From NCBI GenBank assembly GCA_003427395.1, contig BFEA01000127.1, positions 824,738 through 882,750 of the forward strand: 58,013 nt of DNA. Reading direction: 5' to 3'. Made by a program: the position numbers and the translations under genes. The DNA is from Chara braunii (Eukaryota > Streptophyta > Charophyceae > Charales > Characeae). The notes beneath the pieces were generated by a model, which was given only the letters and a program-made list of their open reading frames with translations, was not told the origin of the DNA and did not search any database. Below are positions 9,796 to 21,589 of this stretch, piece by piece. The stretch's first letter is position 1; each line of letters begins with the position of its first letter.

Positions 9796-10255
9796 TTATT
9801 GAATACATCATACTGGCGGAGTGGTTATACCAGCAGTCCCCTTCATTAAACATAGGTTGCTGCTGGTAGCAACAGAGAGCTAAAGAGTTTTGGACCTACC
9901 GGGAGCAGCAGGAAGCAAAACAATGTGAAATTTTCACAGGAGGCTTTCTTGCATGTTCTCTGATGCGGCCATGTGCGCCATGAGTTTTAGGGTTAGGCCT
10001 AGTGGATGGCCGGTGGGCCCAGCCAAAAGAAGCCCCAGCCCCCGAAGAATGTGGAGTAGGCTATTTTGAATTTTCCTACTTACTTTTCCCAACAGCGGGA
10101 AAGGCAGTGGCGCTTTTACGCTGATTTGCTACCAGGCGCCAGTTCAAGGATCTGTATCACTTTGCAGAATTTCCTTGGGCGAGCAGCCTCTGGCAGCTGG
10201 TAACTGGCTATGCTGAATGTGTAGTCTTTACTCTAGAGGCTTCAGTGGACTACTT

Positions 10256-10333
10256 CAGCTGACGAGACCATTGTGGATGGCAAGGAACCTTTCTCAGCTG
10301 ACGAGACCATTGTGGATGGCAAGGAACCTTTCT
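10256..10333. repeat. Tandem duplication, 39-base unit
   Basis: Two identical copies (10256-10294 and 10295-10333) containing GACGAGACCATTGTGGATGG. Because they are identical, this could be a recent event or an assembly effect. Confidence 0.9.
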
Positions 10334-10741
10334 CCTAATCACTGCCCCCAAATAGATCCTCTTGCCACTTTCTTCCAGTACCCTCATGTTCGTCGCGGTT
10401 CTCATTGCTGTACATTTTGTACGCCAACATCTGCTTGCATACCTTTCTTTCTATCGTTTCTGCGAACACTGATTTGCTACCGGGTGGTCACATCGAGCAT
10501 CCACATAACTTTGCAACATCTCTGTCCACAAGCAGCCTGTGGTGGCTGCTGGCATTCTGCCATGCCTGTCAACACTGATTTGATACCAGGTTGTCAAGTC
10601 AAGCATCTGTATGACCTTGCAACTTCTTCCAAAAGAAGTCTCTTGGTGGCTGCTAGCAGTTTTGCCTCTGGTGTTGAAAGGGTAATGTTGGTGTGGTGTG
10701 GTGAAGGCCATATTCACTTGGGATAGCGTCAGCCTCTGGAA

Positions 10742-10917
10742 AGGCTAAATGCTTCCTGCCTGTATGTCAACCCCTTTGCCTTAGTGGCTACATCCACATA
10801 TATCCAAGGTGCTGCGGTAGTCCTCGCAGAGGCTAAATGCTTCCTGCCTGTATGTCAACCCCTTTGCCTTAGTGGCTACATCCACATATATCCAAGGTGC
10901 TGCGGTAGTCCTCGCAG
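10742..10917. repeat. Tandem duplication, 88-base unit
   Basis: Two essentially identical copies (10742-10829 and 10830-10917) containing AGGCTAAATGCTTCCTGCCT. No coding signal. Confidence 0.9.
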
Positions 10918-11990
10918 GTCCTTGTAGTATTTTTCAAATATGATAAGAGCCTACACTTCTTTCGTTATTGCTACCTTCAATCACGGGTACCCTGCCAGCC
11001 ACTCTCCCGAACCTACCTGCCACCAACTGAGGAGCATGTTTCGTTTGGTGTGAAGGCAGCTGACGTAGGAGGAGATACTGCTTGGGGAAGGGTATTGCTG
11101 TACTAGGAAGAGGTTAGGCAGGCTTTGAACTCTACAGTGGGTTGCCCTTCATTCTTCCTTAAAGTTGCTTTGGCCCATTTTGAGGTAACCTTTGTCAATG
11201 AGGCAGTTCTTATGTTCCTTGTTTCTCATTTTTTCCCCAACTTTTGCTTTGAAGGTGCCTGAGGTAGCGTTTGGGACCACAGCGGAGAAACATCAGCTCA
11301 ATCATCAATGTGACCTGCATGGTACAGGACGTTGCCCCATTTTCCGCTGTCATTATGTGGCGTGCATGCGACGAGACCATTTTCCGTTGTCATTGTGCCC
11401 GGTCACTAGGAATTCTGAGATGGCTGTGCTACTGGTTGCTTTTCCACATGATCTCTCTCTCTCTCTCTCTCTCTCTCATGCGGGACCTCACTATGGGGAT
11501 GAAGACTGCTCTGATCGCCACAAGGGAGCTTCCATGTGGGAGGTACTGGGTTGAGGTCGGCCATAAAGGACGAGGCTTGGTCTTGAGCGCTGCCAAAATC
11601 TCATGAGAAGTAATGCTCGGTGCCTCCTTCCCACCCAAACGACCACGGTGAAGAACACCAAATGACGACCGTTGGGACAACGGGACTCCCTGCAATTTCT
11701 TTTTTGCTTCACAAATATTTGGTTTCTTTTTTGTGAAAGTATTCATGCAGAGCCACAGTTGTTGGGCATGAAATAGCGTGTCCATTGTGAGCAACATTTT
11801 TTGTAATCTGATTGGCCATTCGGAAACACCTACTGCCTTGAAAATGCTTGTCCATTGGGAGAAATAATATGGATGACAAAAGCATCTCAAGAATCCACTG
11901 GCTAACCATCTGACTACAACAAAGTGTTGGCTATTTTTCCTTTTTAACTAAAGGAATCACAATGAAAGAATGGACCAGAACCAATGTCCG
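10918..11990. other. Unassigned, with (CT)n near 11450-11476
   Basis: A short CT microsatellite interrupts otherwise unremarkable sequence. Overlapping frames on both strands (11192-11606 plus, 11429-11890 minus) share no similarity I recognise. Confidence 0.4.
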
Positions 11991-11999
11991 GATGTCCTC

Positions 12000-13270
12000 C
12001 TTACTGCCAGTCACTCATGAGGTCCACGTTAGCAATCTCGTACATGATACATGCTCAATCGAGCGATGTATATGGGGCCAAGGATCCACAGAGTGATGAA
12101 AAGAACTCTAATGGAGAATGCAGTGTCAGCAAAGCATCAACAAGCAATGTACATCCCGATACATACGAAAATAGCATAATGTAGTGCAACGGAAGACTCG
12201 AAAATATGACCGGACCTGTCAGATACTGACGTGACAACCCATCATACACCACACATGTGAGAGAGGGGAGGGACCACATACATGGAAGAAAGGTCCCTTC
12301 TTGAGCACGCACATGAGGAGATTACACGGATAAGGAGATGGAGCGGGGGAGATGAAGATGGAGGTGAGGGAGAAGACCAAGATCGCGATAGCGAAGTCTA
12401 AAAATAGTCTCCTGCCAGATGTCCAATCAATGTCTGCCACAAAGTGTTGAATCAGATCCTGGGCCTCATGGCCCGACGTAACCTCTGCCTGTGACCTCTG
12501 TCTCTCTCTTTCTCGCTCTCTCTCTCTCTCTGGAAAAAGAAGAAAAAGAAGGAAGGAGGAAGGAGGAAGGAGGAAGGAGGGAGGAGAGATGGAGGGCGAG
12601 ACTAAGAAGGAGGTGTCATCCTCCTCGCTGTCTCACCTGCAGGTAACTGCCACCGTGTACTAACTGCCGCCAGTGTCTCTCTCTGTGCAGGTCGCTGGCA
12701 TGTAGTCCAGCTATGGAGCCCAGGTAAGTACCGCCCCAGCAGGAATGGCGTCCGCCTTACCACCTACGCCTCGACACTTTAGCACAGCGCTGTGTCGCAC
12801 TGCTCCAGCAGCGTGTCGCCCAAGAAGTGAGCTACTTGAACTGTGTCTGCCCTGGCCTGGCCCAGCTATATGGCCTGCCTGGGTCCCTACCGGACGCCCT
12901 CCCGGCTGATGCAGCAGGGAGTGTCCGCCAGCGGACGAACACAAATCTGGCCCTAAAGGGCCTGCATTTGAATGGAGGCGGCCCAAAACGTGGCCTTTGT
13001 CCGGACAGACCAAAAGTCTGTGCGGACGAACTGCGAGTCCGAAACGACACCTGAACATACAAAAATAGGACAGCAAATAAATAACTAAATACTTACATAA
13101 ATAAATGAATGCTGCCTCAAATTGAATCTTGTGGCCCTAAGGCCGGCAGTGGGCCTCCAGGGCGCATGTCTGAAGGGCATGCGGCCTGGGGGCCCCCAGA
13201 AACCGTCGGGCCCCCAAAATATGGCCCATGTGTGCAAGCCCATTGTGGGGGCCTGATGGTTGGTGTCATG
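12000..13270 (-). mobile_element. LTR of Ty3/gypsy-like element, minus strand
   Basis: The reverse complement follows the LTR at 52.8-54.1 kb in the same order. The TTTGGGGGCCC block and TTTATTTATTT segment come first (about 13215-13090). GTCGTTTCGGACT.GCAGT.CGTCC follows (about 13030), then GTAGGGACCCAGGCAGGCC (about 12890) and the CACCTGCAGGTGAGAC segment. Last come TTCTCCCTCACCTCCATCTT and GAGTCTTCC..TGCACTACA (12445-12125). No gag or pol flanks it here, so it is a solo or truncated LTR. CT and GA microsatellites at 12496-12590 interrupt it. Confidence 0.65.
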
Positions 13271-13330
13271 TGACGGACGTTCGGCTGTGCGAAAATGAAG
13301 AGGCCCTATGGTTTGAACCATATGCAGTTA

Positions 13331-13620
13331 GGGGCTCGTTAGATACTCCTCGGGCACGTAAAATCTACAGGAATGTGATCGTCCCACCTATCCTCGTTGA
13401 AAAATTGGGAAAAAAATGTGAAAACATTTCCTCGAGGAATCCTTGCGTCCATGTGGCCCAGCCATTTCGTGCCCTAGTGCAAGGGACCTCGTGAGGTCCC
13501 TCGGAGCTCAAGGATCCGCGACAATCGGAGAGGAGAAGGCACGCATCATTGGCAACTTTCTTTTTTCGGCTGGTCCATTGGTGTTCCGCCAGCGTTTGCA
13601 CGGACATTTTCAGGCCTCAA
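13331..13620. mobile_element. MITE family 2, one recognisable end
   Basis: The left end GGGGCTCGTTAGATACTCCT matches the end of the element at 17374-17830, and the interior palindrome AGGGACCTCGTGAGGTCCCT (13484-13503) matches its centre. A right inverted end is not seen, so the copy is truncated or diverged; the right boundary is approximate. Confidence 0.6.
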
Positions 13621-13640
13621 CGTAGGGATTTCAGGGAACG

Positions 13641-14210
13641 GGTCGCCAACGGTTACTGTTAGAGGACGGCCGTCGTCGGGGTTTGTCTTCAATTGGGGCT
13701 GTCATCGTGGTGTGTCCTGCCAGCCTTGTAGGGGTTCAACAGTCGGGAAAATTGAATATTTTTCCCGATCCCCCTCCCGCATCCCCACACATGTCGGTGA
13801 GGGGTGTAGGATGCTGTCCTCTACCGTTTGCTCAATGTTTGGTGGACCTCCACCTTCGCCGTGGAGTTACGGCCATATGTGTTGTTGATGGCTGACCTCT
13901 ATCGAAGGGTTCCAGGTCGCCAACGGTTACTGTTAGAGGACGGCCGTTGTCGGGGTTCATCTTCAATTGGGCCTGTCGTCATGGTGTGTCCCGCCAGCTT
14001 TGTAGGGGTTCATCAGTCGGGAAAATTGAATATTTTTCCCCATCCCCCTCCCGCATCCCCACTCATGTCGGCGAGGGGTGTTGTATGCTGTCCTCTACTG
14101 TTTGCTCCCTACATTGTCGGTGTTTGGTGGACCTCCTCTGTCGTCATGGAGTTACGGCCGTGTCGTACGCATTGTTGATGGCCGACCTCTATCGAAGGAT
14201 GCCACTGCTG
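13641..14210. repeat. Tandem duplication, about 273-base unit
   Basis: Unit 1 starts at 13641 and unit 2 at 13914, both with GGTCGCCAACGGTTACTGTT and GAGGACGGCCGT. Both also carry GGGAAAATTGAATATTTTTC and GATGGC.GACCTCTATCGAAG. The end of unit 2 runs into sequence bordering the assembly gap, so more copies may lie in the gap. Confidence 0.85.
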
Positions 14211-14308
14211 CTCCTAGTCGCGATTTTGCTTATCGTGTTCCTCCTTTTCCACGTGTGCATTCTCGGCTCCTCCGTCTTATCGTCGCATTGCCTGAGATCC
14301 TCCCCTCC

Positions 14309-15306
14309 NNNNNNNNNNNNNNNNNNNNNNNNNNNNNNNNNNNNNNNNNNNNNNNNNNNNNNNNNNNNNNNNNNNNNNNNNNNNNNNNNNNNNNNNNNNN
14401 NNNNNNNNNNNNNNNNNNNNNNNNNNNNNNNNNNNNNNNNNNNNNNNNNNNNNNNNNNNNNNNNNNNNNNNNNNNNNNNNNNNNNNNNNNNNNNNNNNNN
14501 NNNNNNNNNNNNNNNNNNNNNNNNNNNNNNNNNNNNNNNNNNNNNNNNNNNNNNNNNNNNNNNNNNNNNNNNNNNNNNNNNNNNNNNNNNNNNNNNNNNN
14601 NNNNNNNNNNNNNNNNNNNNNNNNNNNNNNNNNNNNNNNNNNNNNNNNNNNNNNNNNNNNNNNNNNNNNNNNNNNNNNNNNNNNNNNNNNNNNNNNNNNN
14701 NNNNNNNNNNNNNNNNNNNNNNNNNNNNNNNNNNNNNNNNNNNNNNNNNNNNNNNNNNNNNNNNNNNNNNNNNNNNNNNNNNNNNNNNNNNNNNNNNNNN
14801 NNNNNNNNNNNNNNNNNNNNNNNNNNNNNNNNNNNNNNNNNNNNNNNNNNNNNNNNNNNNNNNNNNNNNNNNNNNNNNNNNNNNNNNNNNNNNNNNNNNN
14901 NNNNNNNNNNNNNNNNNNNNNNNNNNNNNNNNNNNNNNNNNNNNNNNNNNNNNNNNNNNNNNNNNNNNNNNNNNNNNNNNNNNNNNNNNNNNNNNNNNNN
15001 NNNNNNNNNNNNNNNNNNNNNNNNNNNNNNNNNNNNNNNNNNNNNNNNNNNNNNNNNNNNNNNNNNNNNNNNNNNNNNNNNNNNNNNNNNNNNNNNNNNN
15101 NNNNNNNNNNNNNNNNNNNNNNNNNNNNNNNNNNNNNNNNNNNNNNNNNNNNNNNNNNNNNNNNNNNNNNNNNNNNNNNNNNNNNNNNNNNNNNNNNNNN
15201 NNNNNNNNNNNNNNNNNNNNNNNNNNNNNNNNNNNNNNNNNNNNNNNNNNNNNNNNNNNNNNNNNNNNNNNNNNNNNNNNNNNNNNNNNNNNNNNNNNNN
15301 NNNNNN
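14309..15306. other. Assembly gap (998 N)
   Basis: Unknown sequence. Open frames crossing it are artefacts. It is bounded on the right by a poly-T run, the 3' tail of a minus-strand SINE. Confidence 1.
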
Positions 15307-15690
15307 TTTTTTTTTTTTTTTTTTTAAATCTATACTCTTCTCTCAATTTTCCTCACACTACCTACCTACCACTACTCCTACCTATAGGCATACGGGGAAA
15401 CCCGTAGCATACCAAAGCCGTGTTTTTACGGCCCCTCGAGTCTGCAGGATACCGGCCAGGGGACGGCTGGTAGCACCAGGTATAAAGCGGAACAATCCCC
15501 CGTGCCTCCCCTCAGGCCCCTCCCCTACGAACATAGCAGGCTCTGCTTTGATGCCAATCGGGGGATCCAGTGGTCTATCTCTTGGGTAGCGGGTGCCAAG
15601 TAAGCCCAGGAAGGCATGAGGCCAATGGGGATTGAACACATGACCTCCTGAATGCCACTTGCGAGCCTTACCAACTGAGCTAGGCCGCTG
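15307..15690 (-). mobile_element. tRNA-derived SINE with poly(A) tail, minus strand
   Basis: On the minus strand the head GGCCTAGCTCAGTTGGTAAG has a good A box and TGTTCAATCCCC a fair B box. The head is followed by an about 280-base body and a 3' end AGAGAAGAGTATAGATTT plus poly(A), cut by the gap. The 3' part (GTAGGAGTAGTGGTAGGTAGGT) resembles plus-strand segments at about 44.46 and 42.3 kb, suggesting a shared retroposon tail. Confidence 0.7.
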
Positions 15691-15839
15691 GATTTTACCC
15701 TGCCAAGCCTGACCACACTCTTTCCAGGCCATCACATCTCTGTGTGAAAATTGGTATGAATGTTCCAATTTCAGGGGTCCAGCTGTGTCAATTCTCATGC
15801 AGATGAGAATTTGCCTCGGGTCCCGTGTGCAATGCAAAT

Positions 15840-16980
15840 ATACGCAGGTACACTGATGCAGCGGTTGATAGACAGATCACTGGGAGTTTTTACGGGTAAA
15901 ATATTTTTTATGAGCTTCAGGTGACAAGTTTATCACATGAGGAAAATAACTCTCAGTTCCAACCGTCAGTTCGACATGCGATGATATCTCAAGGCTGTTG
16001 GCCTTCTGCTTAATAATTTATTAATTTCGCATGAAGCATGGCTAAAAGTGGAAATAAACGGTAAGTGTGCAGTTTGACCATTTTCTAAATATTGCACATA
16101 GACAATGATGATGAAAACGCTGTGCCAACAACTGTGCTGATCAGGACTGGTATGTAGATTTCACAGGTTGGCATCAATAGAAGCCATACTTTTTGAAGTT
16201 TTTTTTCTCTTTTTTAAATGGATTGCTGGGGAATGTCATTTGAAGTTCAAAAAGTTTTTTCAGCCGGTCGGGAATAGGCCTATGCTTGCCACCTAATATG
16301 ACCTGGACACAGTTGGAGGGCCCATAGCCTCTTTTTGAGCGATTTCCAATGGTTAGTCGAGTGTGTATGCCTCAGTCATGGAAACTGTCATTTGTGAAAC
16401 GGGTGGCTATGGGTTGCTGGACCAATGGTTTGAGATCCGAGCACCGCAAAGCCTCATTCCACAACTTCCAATGTGAGAAAGCCGAGAAAATTCTAAGCGG
16501 AAATTTCCGCCTTCCAGGTGAAGATGCACTTTGTCATCTCACATATCTAGTGAGGCGCGTCAAAAGAAGTGCCAGTGTGATTGTGCCCTTGTTCATTTGT
16601 TCCTATTTCCTTCACTTCTTTTACCCCTCATCCGTACATCTTGGGCCGGAGTTAGTCATGCCTGCGGACAATTCCTGGTGTCAAATACACGAGCTTTTTC
16701 ATCTGCTCCTTTTCTTCTCCTTGTTCGTTTGCTCCTTTCTTGCTTCGTCCACTCCTTTTCGTCATTTGTTAACTTGTTTCGTCAGTAGTTCATTTCACCT
16801 CTAGCAGGTTACCCGTTGCTATCTGAGATTCGGTGGATGGTGGCCATGTGTGAGTATAGATGATTTAACGTAAGATCAAACAGGCAACACAATAGCAAAT
16901 AAACAAAGAAATTGAAATAAACAACCAAAAAATTGCCACGGATTTTTCCAAAGTAGAAGTAAGGCTTGTGCTCCACCGGC
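15840..16980. other. Unassigned sequence
   Basis: No clear repeat. The frame 16349-16804 is Phe-, Ser- and Leu-rich without recognisable motifs. Confidence 0.4.
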
Positions 16981-16988
16981 CCACTTTG

Positions 16989-17272
16989 GGGAATTTCCCC
17001 AAAGAATTTCACATTCCACTAGAGAAAATTATTTTTTTTCATTAAAGCCGTACTCGCATGAAACGACACATTTTTGTTTTTAGTTAAGAAGCTTGACCGC
17101 ATTCCACGGCTGCTTGTGCGTCTCCTAGATTGGGAATTTCCCCAAAATTTCAGGATCCACTACAGAAAAAATAAATAAATTATTAAAGCTGTACTCGCGT
17201 TAAACAACGCGTTTTTTTTTAGTTTAGAAGCTTGAACACATTCCACGGCTGTTTCGGCATCTCTCAGATTCG
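16989..17272. repeat. Tandem duplication, 143-base period
   Basis: Two diverged units, each starting GGGAATTTCCCC (16989 and 17132), then ATTAAAGC.GTACTCGC, AGAAGCTTGA and CATTCCACGGCTG. They lie just upstream of the MITE at 17374. Confidence 0.8.
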
Positions 17273-17373
17273 AGACGACGTAGCATTGCGTCTTTTGCCA
17301 ATTGTTTCCTCGAAGCAAAGCGGTCCAGGCGAAGAGTAGCCAGAGGCCACAGTTGACGAACTCTTTGTTCTTT

Positions 17374-17830
17374 GGGGCTCGTTCGACACTCCTTGCGGCG
17401 TCCTCGGGGCCGAAGGAAGTTTCCTTGGGGGTTTTCAAGGAAATTCCCGCCATTGTTCCACCTGTCCTCGGGGATGTCGCCCAAGGACATTTCCTTCGTA
17501 CGATGTCAGACAAGAAAAAAGAAAAGAAAAAAAAAATCAAATGTGTTTGAGGCCTTCAGCCAATAGGGTGCCGCCACGATCCAGATTCTCGGTTGTAACG
17601 TCTCTCTACCCATGTGCCCACTCCTCTCCGTGAAACACGGATTCCTTTCGCCCAAGGGACCTCGTGAGGTCCCTTGGGCAAAAGGAAGAAATGGCTGGGG
17701 AATCCTCGGAGCCCAAGGAATTTCCTTCGGAGTGTTTTCACTTTTTTTTTTCTGACTGCGTCCCCGAGGATAGGTGGAATGGACAATTCCTCGGGGACCT
17801 TAGGCGCCCGAGGAGTGTCAAACGAGCCCC
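17374..17830. mobile_element. MITE family 2, complete
   Basis: 457 bases with inverted ends GGGGCTCGTTCGACACTCC and GGAGTGTCAAACGAGCCCC. The interior is itself built of inverted blocks (CCTCGGGG / CCCCGAGG) around a 28-base near-perfect palindrome at 17651-17678. A TTT is present on both sides. Ends starting GGGGCT and a 3-bp duplication are reminiscent of PIF/Harbinger (Tourist) MITEs; the assignment is tentative. No transposase. Confidence 0.75.
17651..17678. repeat. Perfect 13-bp-arm palindrome
   Basis: CCCAAGGGACCTC, two central bases, then GAGGTCCCTTGGG. It lies at the centre of the MITE and is shared with the related element at 13484-13503. Confidence 0.9.
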
Positions 17831-17839
17831 TTTGTTTGG

Positions 17840-18695
17840 TAAACTTGTTTGTAACTTTGTATACTGGTTTCTAACTTCATAATAGTTATATCCTTTTTCT
17901 TTGTTTTTTGTTTTTTTTTCTGTCACAGGTACCTTGGGGGCAGTGGTTGCTGCCCAATTAGGGTATACCAGGAGCGAGATCCCACTAGCCATGCATGTGG
18001 ATTAGTGTGACAGGTGTGGGACGGGTGAGGGACAGGTGGGTGGCATCGTGAAATAGGGAAAATAAACGCAAAAAACAATTTCATGACCAAACAAATGAAG
18101 AAAAAAGTGCTAAAAAAGAAAAGAAAGTGCTCTTCTCACAGATGGTGTCTGCTCCAGGCGGGGGGGTCAGATGTCAGGGTATGATTCACTGACCATGGCT
18201 GTGGCAGTCGAGACGACTGCATGTGAGTGGGCACACGGACCATATTGACAATAGCCTGAGGCTTCCTTGAAATAGGCCGCTGTTCGGTTGTTCTGACAGA
18301 AATTCTCTTTGGCAAAGGAGGGCAAGGGTAACTCCATACACCGTTTGGTGTAGGTGAGGGGATCGAACCCTCCCAAACACCTCCCAAACCACAACCAATT
18401 TCCAGCGATGAAGCCATTCGTCTTTGCCTTCGCCGTGAGTGAAACGTGTGTGATTTCACGAACTAAAAGACTTGGTTCTGATTTCACGCACGTTTGGGAC
18501 AACCACAGGACCCCAGCAACAAAAAGAAAAGGAAAACCTACCAATGGGAGAGCAAAAGAAAACATCCTTTTTCCCGGGCTTAATTCGCAAAAACAGGCTA
18601 CCGCTGATTTCCTGCGGAATCCACGATGCCTGACAGTCACACACCTTAAACACTAATCCACATACATCGGTAGTGGGATCTCGCTCTGGTTGTCG
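17840..18695. other. Unassigned; B-box-like segment near 18360-18375
   Basis: On the minus strand GGGAGGGTTCGATCCCCTC looks like a tRNA B box, but no A box is evident at the right spacing, so no SINE or tRNA is called. Confidence 0.35.
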
Positions 18696-18699
18696 GCCA

Positions 18700-18905
18700 G
18701 TTGTTGATCCTAAACCACAACCGGCGTTAAGGGGGATTATCACTTTCAGTATCACCGGTTAGGGGACTCTGCAGAATGCAGAGGGTTCAGCCTTTTGACG
18801 AGTCGGTGAAACTCCGATGAAACAGTCTGTCACAGCGCCTCGTTTGTTCTCCTCTTTTCCCTCTCTACCTACGGGTTACCAGGCAGTTCTGTTTGATGAT
18901 ATGTT
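18700..18905 (+). repeat. Hammerhead-like dispersed repeat, copy D
   Basis: Shares upstream sequence with copy A (GATTATCACTT, GTTAGGGGACTCTGCAGA), then TTGACGA, GTCGG-TGAAACT-CCGAT, GAAA, CA-GTC-TG, TC, ACAGCGCC. This gives a five-base helix II (last pair G-U) and a tiny helix III with a GTC loop. Distal GAGG/CCTC could pair in helix I. The core CTGATGA is changed at two positions. Confidence 0.55.
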
Positions 18906-19267
18906 TATTAATTTATTAATTTATTTACTTACAGGAAAATCATCAGCTTACAACATTGGTTTCGTAAATCAATGCAATGGGCCCCTTGTCTTATTATGCG
19001 CTTTCCTCTGTACTCACTTTAACAGGTGGAAAGTCCCCACGAGATGCTGTTTTTTCTGGTGCAAGGGGCCCATACGATTTAGGTTGAGTACCACCCTAAA
19101 TCTGTTACCCCAGAGATGCTGTTTTTTTCTGGTGCGAATGTGGATGAACAGACAAAAGAGCAAATGAACAAACCAAAAAAACAAAACGCAAATAAACAAG
19201 CAAATGCGGACAAAAGTCATGATGCCTGGCAACGGTTATGGCACTTGTCTAGGGAAACAGGATGAGA

Positions 19268-19385
19268 CCCTGGTTCCGTGGCCCAGTGGCTAAATGAATG
19301 GTCTGAAGGCTACTGGGAGTTGAAGTGGGGTTCCCACTGCCTGTCTGGTAGTGGATAGTGGGTCCATATGTCCCAACTTGCAGCT
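19268..19385 (+). mobile_element. Possible tRNA-derived SINE head
   Basis: CCGTGGCCCAGTGGCTAAATG resembles a tRNA A-box region, followed about 45 bases on by a B-box-like GGGGTTCCCAC. No second copy was found in the window, so this is weak. Confidence 0.3.
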
Positions 19386-19389
19386 AGCG

Positions 19390-21560
19390 TGATGACCCGT
19401 ACATTTAGCTGAGTGAATTTTGACGCCATAGGTCCATGAAATCTGTGGTCGGTCTTGCGGAGAACACATTACTCCCTGTTCTAGATAAGGTGTTGGAAGT
19501 ACATGTTGGGTACCGGATGGTCCAAGGGAGTCGATAGGCTCAAGCATCAGAATTGTGGAAATTGGGGCATATTGGGTTTGATAAGGGGCAAGCCCAAGTG
19601 ACCTATGTGCAGGTCTTTATCAGGACAAATCTGATGGCCAATCAGATGATGAAAATCAACTTGGAATGGGATGATTAGATCTCAATCCTACGAACACACG
19701 TCTCAGTGGAGCCTGCCTCTCCAAAAAGACGGAAAAGAAAAAGAAAGTGCGGGCATCCGCTTTGAACTTACAGAAGACTTGGCTGTGGTTCAACGACTTC
19801 CGTGGCCTCGGCGGAGAGGGTTTGAATTATTTTTCGGTGAAGTGAATGTCTGATCCCTTGATAGTAAATCTGATATAAGAAGGAACTACGAATGGGAAAG
19901 AAAAAAAAACTGATCCATGGAATGGCCGCAGGACGCCTGAAAGCCTTATCTTGTTATTGATACCTGTTAAAGATGCAAGTGTTACAATCCTGGCTAATTC
20001 CAAAGTGCAAATTCACAAGTGAAGCTAATGCTGTTCAATTGCAATAGAAATGAAAGAACTTGAAAAGAGATAGAGACGTAAGGAAGAAGAAAGCAGTAGA
20101 AAGGAGAAGAAAGAAGAAGAAAGAAGAAGAAGAAGATGTGCACTGGCAAAATACCGATCACAAGTCCCCCTTCTCACCACTCAACCTTCGTCCTCTTTGT
20201 CTCCCCCAATCTTATTGTTCACCAAATAATACTAATAACAATGAATGTTTGAGCCAGAACCAATATCCAAAGTCCGCTCTTATTGCCAGCACAACCTGAG
20301 GTCCAGCATAGCCATGACCGTCACCTCCAACCTCCTCCGGTAAGTGATGGCTATGGCGGACTACTAGAGGCCCTGCCCCGATGTTCTAAAGACAACTGAA
20401 AAGCAGCTATGTCCTCCACACATAGGCCGCCATGCCTGACTCTGCCCTGAAGCCTTTCTGATGCAGCTCAACCCCTACTGGGGCCTTCCAGGTGCAGCGC
20501 CTACCAAGGAGATGAAGATGATGTCCACCATAGCCGGTAAGTGCCCCTGCCGCTCTCCTCCTAAGCCCCCTTCTTCCTCATCATCAAACTAGGCTGCTCG
20601 CCATAGCCAGGCAGAGCGCCCAGCTCTCCTCCACTCTCCTCCAGGCGAGACTGAAGTCCATTCGCCTCTCAAGAAACATGATGCGCAAACATGTACACCG
20701 CAAATGAGGAAGAGCAATGAGTGCTCTCCCAGAGATATACCAGCTGCTCACCTCTTGGGTGGTGAGTTTCCAGGCCGCTCGGCCTCCCCAGCCTCCGGTA
20801 TCATCCTCCTTTCGGAGGGAAAAATCGTTGCAGGCTCTGATGTCGTCCGCAGAGGCCGTAGACTTAGACTACTTGGACTGGTACCCACCTAGATTTAGGC
20901 CTTCTGGTCTCCACATTCCCTCGGACTCTAAAAGTACTAACTTTGTCTTCTTCTGCTGGCCTACTGCTACTCAGGTGTGGCCTAAGCTAAGGGGCCTACT
21001 TGCTCTGCTACTTTGAGCGGTTTTCCCCTCTGCAACCCTCGATAGGCACACCACAGATAAGCACGGCCACAGATAAGTACCAGGCCTGAGGGCCTCACAG
21101 GCACACCACACACACTCGAGCACTCAGGCATCCAGCCAAACACACGGAAACCAGCAAGCACGCGCACGCACAGTCTTCGAAATCTCTGCGTAAAGCAGGA
21201 ATCTCAGCAGACACAATCTAGCTGAAAAACTCAGAAATCAGCACAGGTCTCAGCCTTTGATTTTCACGGTCATTACACAAGGGGAAAGAAACAACTTCTC
21301 AGCTAACCAAGTCCAATACTTTTCTTCGCTACGCGCAGAGTTTGCCTTCTCTCTTGCTCAGTTATACGAGAATGCCAGGTGGTGGGAGTGTAGTGTTGCA
21401 TCTCCTCGCCTGCCTTGTTGGAACAGCCCACGAGGGCAATGGAGTGTCAGAAACAGAAGTGTGTTAGTTTCTCCTTTTTCTTAAATATAGACCTTAGCAC
21501 TGATGTGCACACATGATGACGAGTTTATGAACTGAAGCCTGAAGAGGTAAAACCTGCTTA
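19390..21560. other. Unassigned sequence
   Basis: Contains a GA-rich stretch (20090-20140). A short segment near 20250-20300 resembles, on the minus strand, the sequence next to the LTR at 12.0 kb (ATTGGTTCTGG..CATTC). No gene is evident. Short frames at 20704-21016 lack recognisable domains. Confidence 0.35.
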
Positions 21561-21589
21561 GGTGACCGTGATTTACCTCCTCCAAGAAA

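Noticed and set aside
12827-13076. Arg/Pro-rich frames at 12.7-13.1 kb as host proteins
   Set aside because: They lie inside an LTR copy, and the homologous LTR at 53 kb gives different frames.
13947-15589. Long open frames of 385-503 residues around the gap
   Set aside because: They consist mostly of N translated as X; the real flanking residues look random.
15615-15690. A genuine tRNA gene (A and B boxes present)
   Set aside because: No complete cloverleaf with paired acceptor stem; followed by a long body and poly(A), so it is a SINE. The same applies to 37196-37275, 44576 and 55488.
20100-20900. A third LTR copy
   Set aside because: Only about 60 bases near 20250-20310 resemble the sequence beside the LTR at 12.0 kb; no other LTR block is present.
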